The notes beneath the pieces are model-generated. The model made no database searches, was not told where the DNA came from, and was given only the letters and a program-made list of their open reading frames with translations. Of a DNA stretch of 41,518 nucleotides, positions 15,449-22,926 are shown piece after piece. The DNA lies in the IMG/VR virus record IMGVR_UViG_3300046535_000845, positions 1-41,518 of that record, one strand, 5' to 3'. The stretch is from a virus. The stretch's first letter is position 1. Every line of letters begins with the position of its first letter. The translations under genes and the position numbers were made by a program.

Positions 15449-17610
15449 TATTGCAACCTCGTTCCTGGCACGGTCATAGCCGGTGGCGCTGGCGCGAGCG
15501 GAGGCCGTCCATCCTGCGCGCCCGTATTCTGCGACGTATGTTCGCTGAGGAGATCGGCCCGTGGCGCAGCCCCACCGTGCGGTTGGGACTTCGCGGCTTC
15601 GCGCATCATTTCCGCCGTGAGTTGCGGCGAGGGTGGCGCGGCCGTGAGGTCGATGCCCCGATCCTTCATGACGATCTGGACTTCGGGAATCCCGAGATCA
15701 GCCGCTTTGAGCGCCAGTGAGATGTTCATCGGCGGCGGTGGTGGGGGTTGTGGCGGCGGTGGCACTTTGATGTGACTGGAGGGGTCGTACCCGAAGTGGA
15801 GAGCGCCTGTCCGCGCGTTCTGCTCCTGATCGAGAAAGGGCGACTTGGCCATGAAATTCGTCCACTTCAGCCAGTTGTCGCGCTGCGTGTTTTCATCAAT
15901 GGTCGTCATCGTGTCCGGATGGGCATCGTAGGCGTACCGTCCGGAGAGCAGTTGCCGATCGAACAGTTGCAACGTCTGCGCGCCCGACTGGCCAACGATC
16001 TTCACGTACCCGGGTGAGCCGTACCGCATGATGAGGCTGTCAAACTTCCGGACGCCGGCCACGATCCGTTGCAGGAGGATGTTGCGCTCGCCCTTGAGAC
16101 GGACGCTCATATTCTGCTGGACGATGGCGGTTTCGGTGGCCGAGCGATAGCCGGTGCCCACATTGCCTGACGTGTTCGGGGAACTGGTGCCCAGCGTTTC
16201 ATCCATAGCCCGACGCAGGATGTTATGGCCGACTTGGTCGGATTGCGCGCTCTCCAGATGCGGAATCGGCGCCAGAATCTGCTCACGAAACTGCAACCAC
16301 ATATCATCGGGAATGGCGACACCCTGCCCGGTATCCATGTTCTTGAGTTTGTCGATCGCCTCCATGAGTGAGGCGGGATACGTGAAGCGCGGGATATTCG
16401 CATCCCGCTTTTTGATCTCTTGCTGGAGATACGTGTTCTCCTGCCGGACCAACGGATCGGTAAACGCGGCATCCGCCGCAATCCAGGCCGTGTCCGTCGC
16501 GACTCGGAGCGTGAACGGATGAATGGGATTCCCAATCATGCTGTCAGGCGTCAGTTTGCCGTCTGGCCCAATGGTCTGATAGGGACAGAGTTCGTAGACC
16601 GCAGCCTTATTGCGCTGACCTTCGATCAGCACGAGCCGGTAGAAAATGTCGTAATTGGCTTCATTCGGATCGAAGAGAGACGCATGGAGGAACAGTTCAA
16701 CGCCGCGAATGACATCGGACCCAGCGTCTGCGGGATCTTTCTCCCCTGGCAGAATGTACAGGTCATCCCGCTTACTGAACGCCTTGAAATCATCCGGCAG
16801 ATTGTAGAGCTTCCGCATCTGCGGGGTGTTGGGTTCCTCAAACTCATGCCCGAGGAACGGCGCCCGGTCCCAATCGGTCGAATGGTAGTCGTGTGGGATC
16901 AGCCCAGCCTTTGGGGAGATGCGGTACCAGCGGGTGCGCTCATTGATGACCACCGGGATCTGTGGAGACGGTCCGCCCGCGCCAGACAATCCCAAGATCG
17001 CTCCTGGGACTGCCTGGCTCGCGTCGGTTTGTGGGGGTATGGGTTTGATGTCTGATTCGTAACAAATCTTCGTGAAGGCCGTGCCTGATACCTGAAACAG
17101 ATCGAACAGAATCTCGAGCAGGGTCAGGTCCGCGTTCGCTTCATCTGGGCCGAGTTTCTTGTTCAGCACTTCGCGTTTGATGGCCACGATATGCTGGGCC
17201 AACGCTTCCTGACCCATCGGCTGGTTCGTCTTCGGATCCATGAACGGCTGGCCCGTCTGCGGATCGACCAGATGCAACATCGGCTCGAGCGGTTCCAGTT
17301 TGATGTCTGGGAACTGCGCGTACAGTTCAGCAATCTTCAGATGGGTATTGCGGAAATGGACGTTGCTGTTGACGTCTGCGCCTGTCCCATCGGTCGGCGG
17401 ATTGTAGCCGCGCATCAACTGGGTCCACTTGTCGGATTCGCGCTTGCGTCTGGTCCGCGCGAGTTCGACACGAGTCCACCACTTCTTCAGATCCTCGTCC
17501 GAGAGTTCCAATGCTTGTGGAGGCGGCGGAGGCGGTGGCGGCAGGGGAGCGGCCGGCGGCAAGGGACCGGGAGGGGCAGGCATCTGCGGAGGGGCGCCAG
17601 GCGGAAACAT
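15448..17610 (-). CDS. Portal protein
   Basis: A 720-residue protein. Residues 1-33 are a Pro-rich tail; then a helical region with WWTRVELARTRRKRESDKW leads into the portal core; the C-terminal 100 residues are again Pro-rich. The size and position between terminase pieces and scaffold fit the portal ring through which DNA is packaged. TGATG overlap with the terminase nuclease-like gene. Confidence 0.75.
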   Translation of the reverse strand: MFPPGAPPQMPAPPGPLPPAAPLPPPPPPPPQALELSDEDLKKWWTRVELARTRRKRESDKWTQLMRGYNPPTDGTGADVNSNVHFRNTHLKIAELYAQFPDIKLEPLEPMLHLVDPQTGQPFMDPKTNQPMGQEALAQHIVAIKREVLNKKLGPDEANADLTLLEILFDLFQVSGTAFTKICYESDIKPIPPQTDASQAVPGAILGLSGAGGPSPQIPVVINERTRWYRISPKAGLIPHDYHSTDWDRAPFLGHEFEEPNTPQMRKLYNLPDDFKAFSKRDDLYILPGEKDPADAGSDVIRGVELFLHASLFDPNEANYDIFYRLVLIEGQRNKAAVYELCPYQTIGPDGKLTPDSMIGNPIHPFTLRVATDTAWIAADAAFTDPLVRQENTYLQQEIKKRDANIPRFTYPASLMEAIDKLKNMDTGQGVAIPDDMWLQFREQILAPIPHLESAQSDQVGHNILRRAMDETLGTSSPNTSGNVGTGYRSATETAIVQQNMSVRLKGERNILLQRIVAGVRKFDSLIMRYGSPGYVKIVGQSGAQTLQLFDRQLLSGRYAYDAHPDTMTTIDENTQRDNWLKWTNFMAKSPFLDQEQNARTGALHFGYDPSSHIKVPPPPQPPPPPPMNISLALKAADLGIPEVQIVMKDRGIDLTAAPPSPQLTAEMMREAAKSQPHGGAAPRADLLSEHTSQNTGAQDGRPPLAPAPPAMTVPGTRLQ

Positions 17611-18290
17611 CAGCGGGCCTCTCCGAATTGTCGATTCCCTGCAAATCTCGCGCGAATCTGTCGCATCACGTCCGCTGGACTCCCAGCCGGAATCTTGATG
17701 GTCGGCGTGACGGTGCGCGGGGTCGGTCGACTCATGGCCCCATACCGGAAGGCCGTCAAGGCTGGAGCGGGGTTCTGGATGTCGTCGGTGTCTTTCTGAT
17801 CCTGCAAGCCGGCCCGAATGGCATCCGTGAGGTGCGTACAGGTCGGATCAATCGTCAGCCACGGGCGCTGCCGGTCATCCAGCGTTAAGAGCGATTGGCA
17901 CCGTTTCCAGCCGTTTAGGGCGTCATCATCGGCGGCAATCGCGGCGATGCCGTACCGGAGCAGGCGGTCCCCGACCGTCTCGCCACGTAGGCCAGGCTTC
18001 CGTTGGCGATAATTGGTCACAATGGCAGGCGTGGCCACAGTATACGCTACCGAGGCCAGCCCGAGCTTCCGATACTGGCCCTGATCGTCTTTCCCGAGGC
18101 CGATCTGCTGGTCATGCGTCTTGATGGCGGAGGCCAGATCCTGTTCGTCCAATTGTTCGAAGGACAGTTCTCGCAGGATGTGTAGATGGCCGGTCGGCTG
18201 AATGAGCCACCACAGGACCGTGCCACCGGGGGCATGAAAGCCCCACGCGATCGATCGGAAGACACGACGGTCCTCAGCCAAGCCGTTCAC
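17610..18290 (-). CDS. Large terminase C-terminal nuclease-like domain (separate gene)
   Basis: A 226-residue protein starting with GTG 18290 exactly at the first strand of an RNase H-like terminase nuclease. Aligned by eye with family members of the form SIDWGYSAPG ... VADPA ... GWQR ... PWLTVDPTC ... DALRYGAMSR, it reads SIAWGFHAPG, VATPA, GWKR, PWLTIDPTC and TAFRYGAMSR. Overall homology is clear, but the three acidic residues that bind metal appear as Ala15, Thr and Thr. It may therefore be a non-catalytic DNA-binding or portal-docking domain. It is separated from its ATPase partner by two genes. Confidence 0.75.
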   Translation of the reverse strand: MNGLAEDRRVFRSIAWGFHAPGGTVLWWLIQPTGHLHILRELSFEQLDEQDLASAIKTHDQQIGLGKDDQGQYRKLGLASVAYTVATPAIVTNYRQRKPGLRGETVGDRLLRYGIAAIAADDDALNGWKRCQSLLTLDDRQRPWLTIDPTCTHLTDAIRAGLQDQKDTDDIQNPAPALTAFRYGAMSRPTPRTVTPTIKIPAGSPADVMRQIRARFAGNRQFGEAR

Positions 18291-18495
18291 CGAGAATCAC
18301 AGCCCCACACGAGGCGCATTTACACATAAACTGACCACCATCGGTGTAGAGTGACCATTCATGTTTGAGGCACTTCGGAAACGGTGGCGATGTCTTGCCG
18401 ACGCGGGTTGTCGGAACCTCTGTCGGGAGGATCACGTTCGGACCATCTGGCCGTTTAGTTTCCGGGCAAATCGCGGCAATCGTGGAGATGTTCAT
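18274..18495 (-). CDS. Small zinc-finger protein inserted in the terminase locus
   Basis: A 73-residue protein with one zinc-site candidate in the last third (CLKHEWSLYTDGGQFMCKC, then CGAVI). The N-terminal half is Pro/Thr-rich. It starts by TGATG on the stop of the zincin gene and overlaps the nuclease-like gene by 17 bases, so all four genes of this region seem to be translated in a coupled manner. Confidence 0.6.
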   Translation of the reverse strand: MNISTIAAICPETKRPDGPNVILPTEVPTTRVGKTSPPFPKCLKHEWSLYTDGGQFMCKCASCGAVILGERLG

Positions 18496-18815
18496 CAGAT
18501 TTTGATCGATTCGCCCATGATCTCGTGTCCAAGCCCAAGCGCATGGCCGAGTTCATGCCGCACGGCTTCTCCAACGATTTCCTCAGCGGAGACTTTCCCA
18601 CGATGGACGGCCCCCATGATCGCTTGCAGATACAGAGTCACTGTACGAGGACAACAATTGCAGATCGGTCTGCCTCTATAATCGGCTAACACCTGGGTTC
18701 CGAGCGGGGAGCGTTCAGCGATCACAATCGTGACATCCTCCAGCCGATCCATGAATTCACTAGGGATCTGATCCAGCGCCTGTTCCGCGAGGATGGCCAG
18801 TTCGTCTTCGCTCAC
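18495..18815 (-). CDS. Zincin-type metalloprotease (PF06262-like) inside split terminase
   Basis: A 106-residue protein starting with GTG 18815 (GTGA overlap with the ATPase gene). The motif HELGHALGLGH (His87, Glu88, His91, Gly94, His97) is the HExxHxxGxxH zinc site, and the N-terminal part (EQALDQIPSEFMDRLEDVTIVI ... LYL) matches the small zincin family I know as Zincin_1. All zinc ligands and the catalytic Glu are present, so it could cleave peptides. Substrate unknown; a role in head maturation or in processing host or phage proteins is only a guess. Confidence 0.78.
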   Translation of the reverse strand: MSEDELAILAEQALDQIPSEFMDRLEDVTIVIAERSPLGTQVLADYRGRPICNCCPRTVTLYLQAIMGAVHRGKVSAEEIVGEAVRHELGHALGLGHEIMGESIKI

Positions 18816-19702
18816 AGACTCACCACATGCTGGGTTGGATTAAACGCTTGGAAGAACTGACCGGGGAAGACATCCCGGCGCCCATAGCGGTACATTTCCC
18901 GCTTCTCGACATCCATCATGGCCAGGTTCTGGACGTACGCTTTGCTCACGTACGGGTTGTCCTCAAGGTGGCTGTAGATGAAGTGGTATTGACTGGGATC
19001 GTACTGGGGGAACTTGGCCCGATCGACAGACTTTTTGACGAAGATGGAATCCACGAAGGCCGAGGACGGCCCGTTGGGGTTCTCGCTTGCACCGATGATC
19101 CCTCTAAAATCAGCGCGATCAGTTCGTCCCGCAGACGCGCTGATCTCTTTGTATTGGATGTCATCGAACTGCTCCAACTGCTCAAAGATGACGAGATCCG
19201 CTTCTGCGCCAATATACTGGTTCCAGTCATCGCGTTCGGCGCAGTGCCCGTATTCGATTTCCGAGTCCGTCTCCGGAAACGTGTGTTTCATACTAGAAAA
19301 CTTGCCGCCAATCAGCTTCGCTTCGCGGTGGGCGAACCGCAGATGGTTGCGGATGAGAGGCCGGAGTTCCCGACGCAGGAAGAGTACGGTGAAGTTTGGG
19401 AGCAACCGACAGTACCGCTGGGCCAGTCTGCGCCAGGCGATGGACTTGGATCCTCCCCTAGCCCCTCCAAAACAAATAGCTGTGAAATCACGCGAGGCGA
19501 CGGCTTCTTCCAGTTCGACTTGACGAGGATTTGGAAGGTAAAAGAGGTTCCCATCGACATCGTCCATTCTCCATTTCAGTTGCCGGTCGCGGCACATGTC
19601 AGTCGGACAGACCCATGCCGTTTTGTAGCCGAAGGCTTCCCGAATGAACTGGCTGTGACACCAGCAACAGCGGAATTCCGGAACCCACGATGGCTCAGAC
19701 AC
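18812..19702 (-). CDS. Large terminase N-terminal ATPase domain (separate gene)
   Basis: A 296-residue protein starting with GTG 19702. Walker A is GGARGGSKS (residues 79-87). The Walker B strand ADLVIFEQ (168-175) has Glu174-Gln175 where an Asp-Glu pair is usual. The coupling motif is GASENPNG (205-211). A cysteine cluster near the N-terminus (C12, C13, C15, C32, C37) may bind zinc. The protein ends at DVFPGQFFQAFNPTQHVVSL, the usual linker before the nuclease domain, which is encoded 520 bases further on. It drives DNA translocation into the head. Confidence 0.85.
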   Translation of the reverse strand: MSEPSWVPEFRCCWCHSQFIREAFGYKTAWVCPTDMCRDRQLKWRMDDVDGNLFYLPNPRQVELEEAVASRDFTAICFGGARGGSKSIAWRRLAQRYCRLLPNFTVLFLRRELRPLIRNHLRFAHREAKLIGGKFSSMKHTFPETDSEIEYGHCAERDDWNQYIGAEADLVIFEQLEQFDDIQYKEISASAGRTDRADFRGIIGASENPNGPSSAFVDSIFVKKSVDRAKFPQYDPSQYHFIYSHLEDNPYVSKAYVQNLAMMDVEKREMYRYGRRDVFPGQFFQAFNPTQHVVSL

Positions 19703-20036
19703 GGACTTCCTGCGTGATGCTGAACGTCCCGAGGCCCATCAGCGTCTCCGAGCCGATGTCGGTGCGCCAGATGTCAATGGCGTCGTCTCCGACCCCCAAG
19801 GTGAGCGTGTTCGGCGGCGTGGTCGTCCACGAATATTTGCCAGATGGTCCCGTGACGACGGAGCCACTGATCGTGACGCTCGTGCCGCCGGCATTCTTAA
19901 TGGTCACGGTGATCGTCCAGCCGCTAATGTCCACGGCCGTCGCATCATGCTCACTCACTTGATGCGTCCCCGTGAAGGTGCGCGTTTCTCCGAGCGCGCA
20001 GCCGAGCGCGATTTGAGCGACGGTGTTATGGGCCAT
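19695..20036 (-). CDS. Beta-sandwich virion protein (BppU-like)
   Basis: A 113-residue beta protein with DISGWTITVTIKNAGG and TVTI/GKYSW strands, resembling the N-terminal domain of receptor-binding baseplate proteins (BppU). It ends in the start of the terminase gene. A fibre-attachment role is inferred. Confidence 0.55.
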   Translation of the reverse strand: MAHNTVAQIALGCALGETRTFTGTHQVSEHDATAVDISGWTITVTIKNAGGTSVTISGSVVTGPSGKYSWTTTPPNTLTLGVGDDAIDIWRTDIGSETLMGLGTFSITQEVRV

Positions 20037-20040
20037 GCAA

Positions 20041-21390
20041 TTATCCAGCCGTGTAGGAGGTGAACGTCATCGTTTCCATATTCCACGTCGTTACGGTACC
20101 CGTCTCGATATTCCACGTCACGACGATATGGGGCGCCTCGTAGGAGGAGAAGGTTAGCACGGTCCCATTCCACGAGCGTAGCGTCAGCGGTTCGGCATTC
20201 CAACTGAGAAACGGCGTCCGGGGCGGATCGATGATCGGAATCGGCGGGATGAAGATGCCAGTGAGGCCACCCCGGTCGATCTCGAGCTGCGACCGGCGCG
20301 CGTAATAGGCGCGACGATCCGGCTGATCCAGCGGGAAGATGTACGTCTGATAGCTCGTGGCCCCTTCGCCCCTGAACGCCTGAATCGGGACCGCCGCGAG
20401 CCGTGGCACGTACCAGTAGGCGCGTGCGGGCTGATTCGGCTCAAACACGTACGTCTGCGCGACAGGCGGCGGGGCAAACAGCCCAGTGAGGGGCTGGTCG
20501 TTCCGGAGCTGGAGTCGCCGGACCAGCCAGGACACGGTTTCCACACCCTTCGGCACAAAGACCAGTTGGTCTTGTCGGGGTGGTCCTTCGGTCCGGACAG
20601 GCGGTCCCGCGTAGAGGGTCGGCTTGTCGAGATACCAGAACCGGCGACTCGGTTGATCGAGCGGAAAGACGTACGTCTGTTTCGGGATCAGCGAGACGTC
20701 ATCGAAGCGATTCGTGATGATGATCGGGCGGCGAGCCACCTCCCATCGGCGTGGATCCGGCTGATCCAGGACGGCCTTGATCGGATCGAGCGTATTGCGT
20801 GTCGTGCCATGAATCGAGCGGACGATCAGGCGAGGTTTCGGCCGTTCGCGATACGCCAGCGGGTAGTCCGACTCTGAGCGAAACACCATGACGTCGAGTG
20901 GCGCAGGGGGAGGACCAGTGATCGGTGTCCACGGTCCCACGACTTGTGGCCAACCCCACGCGCGATGATGCGCCTGTGTGAACGGCACGAAGGCATTCGG
21001 CACGGGCGGCGGTGGCGGGTTCAGGTCATTCCAATTGACGACGGGACTCTGATACCGGCTCGGTTCCGTATAGAACGTTTTCCGATCGGGCTGGCTGATC
21101 GGATAGATGAATGGCTGTTTCGCAGAGACACTGGGCAACTGGCCAGCGACCGCACGGGGTTTGGTAACGACTCGGTAGCTGGGGCGCCAACTGGGCTGGG
21201 CGGTCGCAAAGAGATAACTGTTCGCGGGCGGGACGACGGTCGCCCCGAGAATCGGCGTCCACGTCGAGGGTGGTTGTTGTCGTGGCTGCACGCGCACGGG
21301 CTGATCGACGGGAAAGAGGTACGTCGGCGGCTTTTCGCGCTGTTCCTGCGGCCGACGCACCAGCGGGATGTGATAGGTACGGCGACTCAT
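20041..21390 (-). CDS. Virion protein with ten ~36-residue repeats
   Basis: A 449-residue protein; ATG 21390 is chosen for its ATGA overlap. It is built of about ten repeats of roughly 36 residues with core pattern aromatic-x-FP-x-x-QP-x-R-x-(W/F/Y)Y, for example TYLFPVDQP (23), PFIYPISQPDR (93), TYVFPLDQPSRRFWY (239), TYVFEPNQPARAYWY (313) and TYIFPLDQPDRRAYY (349). Very rich in Pro, Arg, Tyr and Trp. The last 60 residues switch to strands with repeated SWN/TWN. I know no such family. Its position among appendage genes suggests a fibre or head-surface protein. Confidence 0.65.
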   Translation of the reverse strand: MSRRTYHIPLVRRPQEQREKPPTYLFPVDQPVRVQPRQQPPSTWTPILGATVVPPANSYLFATAQPSWRPSYRVVTKPRAVAGQLPSVSAKQPFIYPISQPDRKTFYTEPSRYQSPVVNWNDLNPPPPPVPNAFVPFTQAHHRAWGWPQVVGPWTPITGPPPAPLDVMVFRSESDYPLAYRERPKPRLIVRSIHGTTRNTLDPIKAVLDQPDPRRWEVARRPIIITNRFDDVSLIPKQTYVFPLDQPSRRFWYLDKPTLYAGPPVRTEGPPRQDQLVFVPKGVETVSWLVRRLQLRNDQPLTGLFAPPPVAQTYVFEPNQPARAYWYVPRLAAVPIQAFRGEGATSYQTYIFPLDQPDRRAYYARRSQLEIDRGGLTGIFIPPIPIIDPPRTPFLSWNAEPLTLRSWNGTVLTFSSYEAPHIVVTWNIETGTVTTWNMETMTFTSYTAG

Positions 21391-22172
21391 GTCCGGATGA
21401 TGTCCGTGTCCAGGGTGATCCAATCACCCGTGTTCTGTCGCAGCGTCGGCGTGGTCGTGAGGTACGGCGTCGTCAGCAACCCTGCGCCGCGTTGAGGGGA
21501 ATCCAGGCCACGCCGGTAGCCTTGCGGAACGACATCCCCTTTCGGATACTGCCATTCAAGCGCGTCCACGACAGCAGCGGAGACGTCGCCTCCCTGCCAA
21601 TTATCAACAGTCTTGCCGGCCGCGCTGACGGAGAGGCCGATGCCCGGGAATCCCGTCGTGACGTGGTTGTCCGTGACCGACGTCGTGCCACTCGTCGTCC
21701 AGGTAATCGGGGCGCCATTCTTATAGAACTTGATGGTCGTGCCGACGACTTCCAGTTTGAGCGTGTCACCGGCCGTGAAGGTGGTGCCGTTGGCGGTATC
21801 CAGCGAGACTAACGTGTTGATCGAGGTGTTGATGTATTGGAGCTTCGTATTGCTCGTGCCATTCGACCAGAACCAGTACGCGAGATTGCCACTCGTCTGT
21901 TCGTACCAACTCGCCACCACCGTGGCGCGCACGAAGAGATATACGAAATCGTTCGTGGCGCCGCTAAAGCCCACGACGACTTGGGAATACTGATCATTGC
22001 CAACCGTATTGTTATAGGCGCAGACGCAATCGGCCGTCGTGGCGACCCCGGAACGACAGGCGCCCGATCCGTTCTGTGAGAGCCAGTTGTTGACATTGTC
22101 GGAGCGGCCCTGCACCCAAGGCGAGGTTAATTGCGCCGAGGCGCCGGTAAATGCGTCGGTATACGTCGCCAT
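21387..22172 (-). CDS. LamG/concanavalin-like virion protein
   Basis: A 261-residue protein. Residues 5-200 have the strand pattern of a laminin-G/concanavalin-like sugar-binding fold (DNVNNWLSQNGSG, FVYLFVRA, TLKLEVVGTTIKFYKNG, TTGFPGIGLSV, DNWQGGDV). The C-terminal tail has ALEWQYPKGDVVPQGYR, a motif also found in the next gene. Probably a receptor- or polysaccharide-binding appendage. Confidence 0.65.
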   Translation of the reverse strand: MATYTDAFTGASAQLTSPWVQGRSDNVNNWLSQNGSGACRSGVATTADCVCAYNNTVGNDQYSQVVVGFSGATNDFVYLFVRATVVASWYEQTSGNLAYWFWSNGTSNTKLQYINTSINTLVSLDTANGTTFTAGDTLKLEVVGTTIKFYKNGAPITWTTSGTTSVTDNHVTTGFPGIGLSVSAAGKTVDNWQGGDVSAAVVDALEWQYPKGDVVPQGYRRGLDSPQRGAGLLTTPYLTTTPTLRQNTGDWITLDTDIIRT

Positions 22173-22181
22173 GAACAGCCC

Positions 22182-22925
22182 TCAGTACGACACGATCGTG
22201 GAACGCCAGCCCTGCGGAATCGGATCCCCGATCGGAGACTTCCATTCCAGTGCCACGGCGATCACGCCGCTCCCGGCGACTTTGAAGGATGCGCCGACGA
22301 TCGAGAAATCGATTTGTGACGTCCCTGTCCAACTCATCGTCTTCGGGCCGCCCCCCGTCAAGGCATAGGCCATCCCAGGATTCTCCCCGCCGGGATCGGA
22401 TGGATTCCGCACCCACGGACTGACGGCACCAGGCGTGGCTGGATTGCCCACCATGATATTCACGAAGAGATCGTCGCTGCTGGAGCAGGGAATGACCATG
22501 GATCCAGCGGTGGCTTGGCCGCTACTGATCGCGAAGGTGCCGGCCGCCGCCGTGCCATTGGCCTGGGTGCTGCCATCGAATGCCGCCGTCCCGCTGGGTG
22601 GCGCAAATTCCATCGCCTGGATGGACCGGACGTCCGCACTGCCGCCATTCACAAAATGGAGATCGGCCGTATCGCCGCCCACCACGAGCCGATAAAACAA
22701 CATCACGCTCCCACGATTGATCTTGACACTCGGTGAGGCAGACGGCTCTGCGTAGAGCGTAGAGTTGCCGTCGATCACCGAATACCCTGGCGTGGGAGCG
22801 ACGTTGTTGACCGTATCTCGAAAATGGACACCAGCAGCCACCACATTACCGACCGTGGGTGTCGCGCCCAGCGTCACATCGAAGGCGAAATCTGCAAAGC
22901 CGCTCTGCACGAGGGTCCACGCCAT
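22182..22925 (-). CDS. Appendage beta protein with LEWxxPxGDxxPQGxR tail
   Basis: A 247-residue protein; ATG 22925 follows the TAA of the big IPT/TIG gene by 1 base. Beta-rich with Gly/Ser/Ala-rich linkers (for example QANGTAAAGTFAISSGQ). The C-terminus ALEWKSPIGDPIPQGWRS matches the C-terminal motif of the 261-residue neighbour, which suggests a common attachment or assembly signal. Function otherwise unknown. Confidence 0.6.
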   Translation of the reverse strand: MAWTLVQSGFADFAFDVTLGATPTVGNVVAAGVHFRDTVNNVAPTPGYSVIDGNSTLYAEPSASPSVKINRGSVMLFYRLVVGGDTADLHFVNGGSADVRSIQAMEFAPPSGTAAFDGSTQANGTAAAGTFAISSGQATAGSMVIPCSSSDDLFVNIMVGNPATPGAVSPWVRNPSDPGGENPGMAYALTGGGPKTMSWTGTSQIDFSIVGASFKVAGSGVIAVALEWKSPIGDPIPQGWRSTIVSY

Positions 22926-22926
22926 G

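Noticed and set aside
18827-19717. 296-residue plus-strand frame
   Set aside because: Antisense mirror of the terminase ATPase, which has Walker motifs and operon context.
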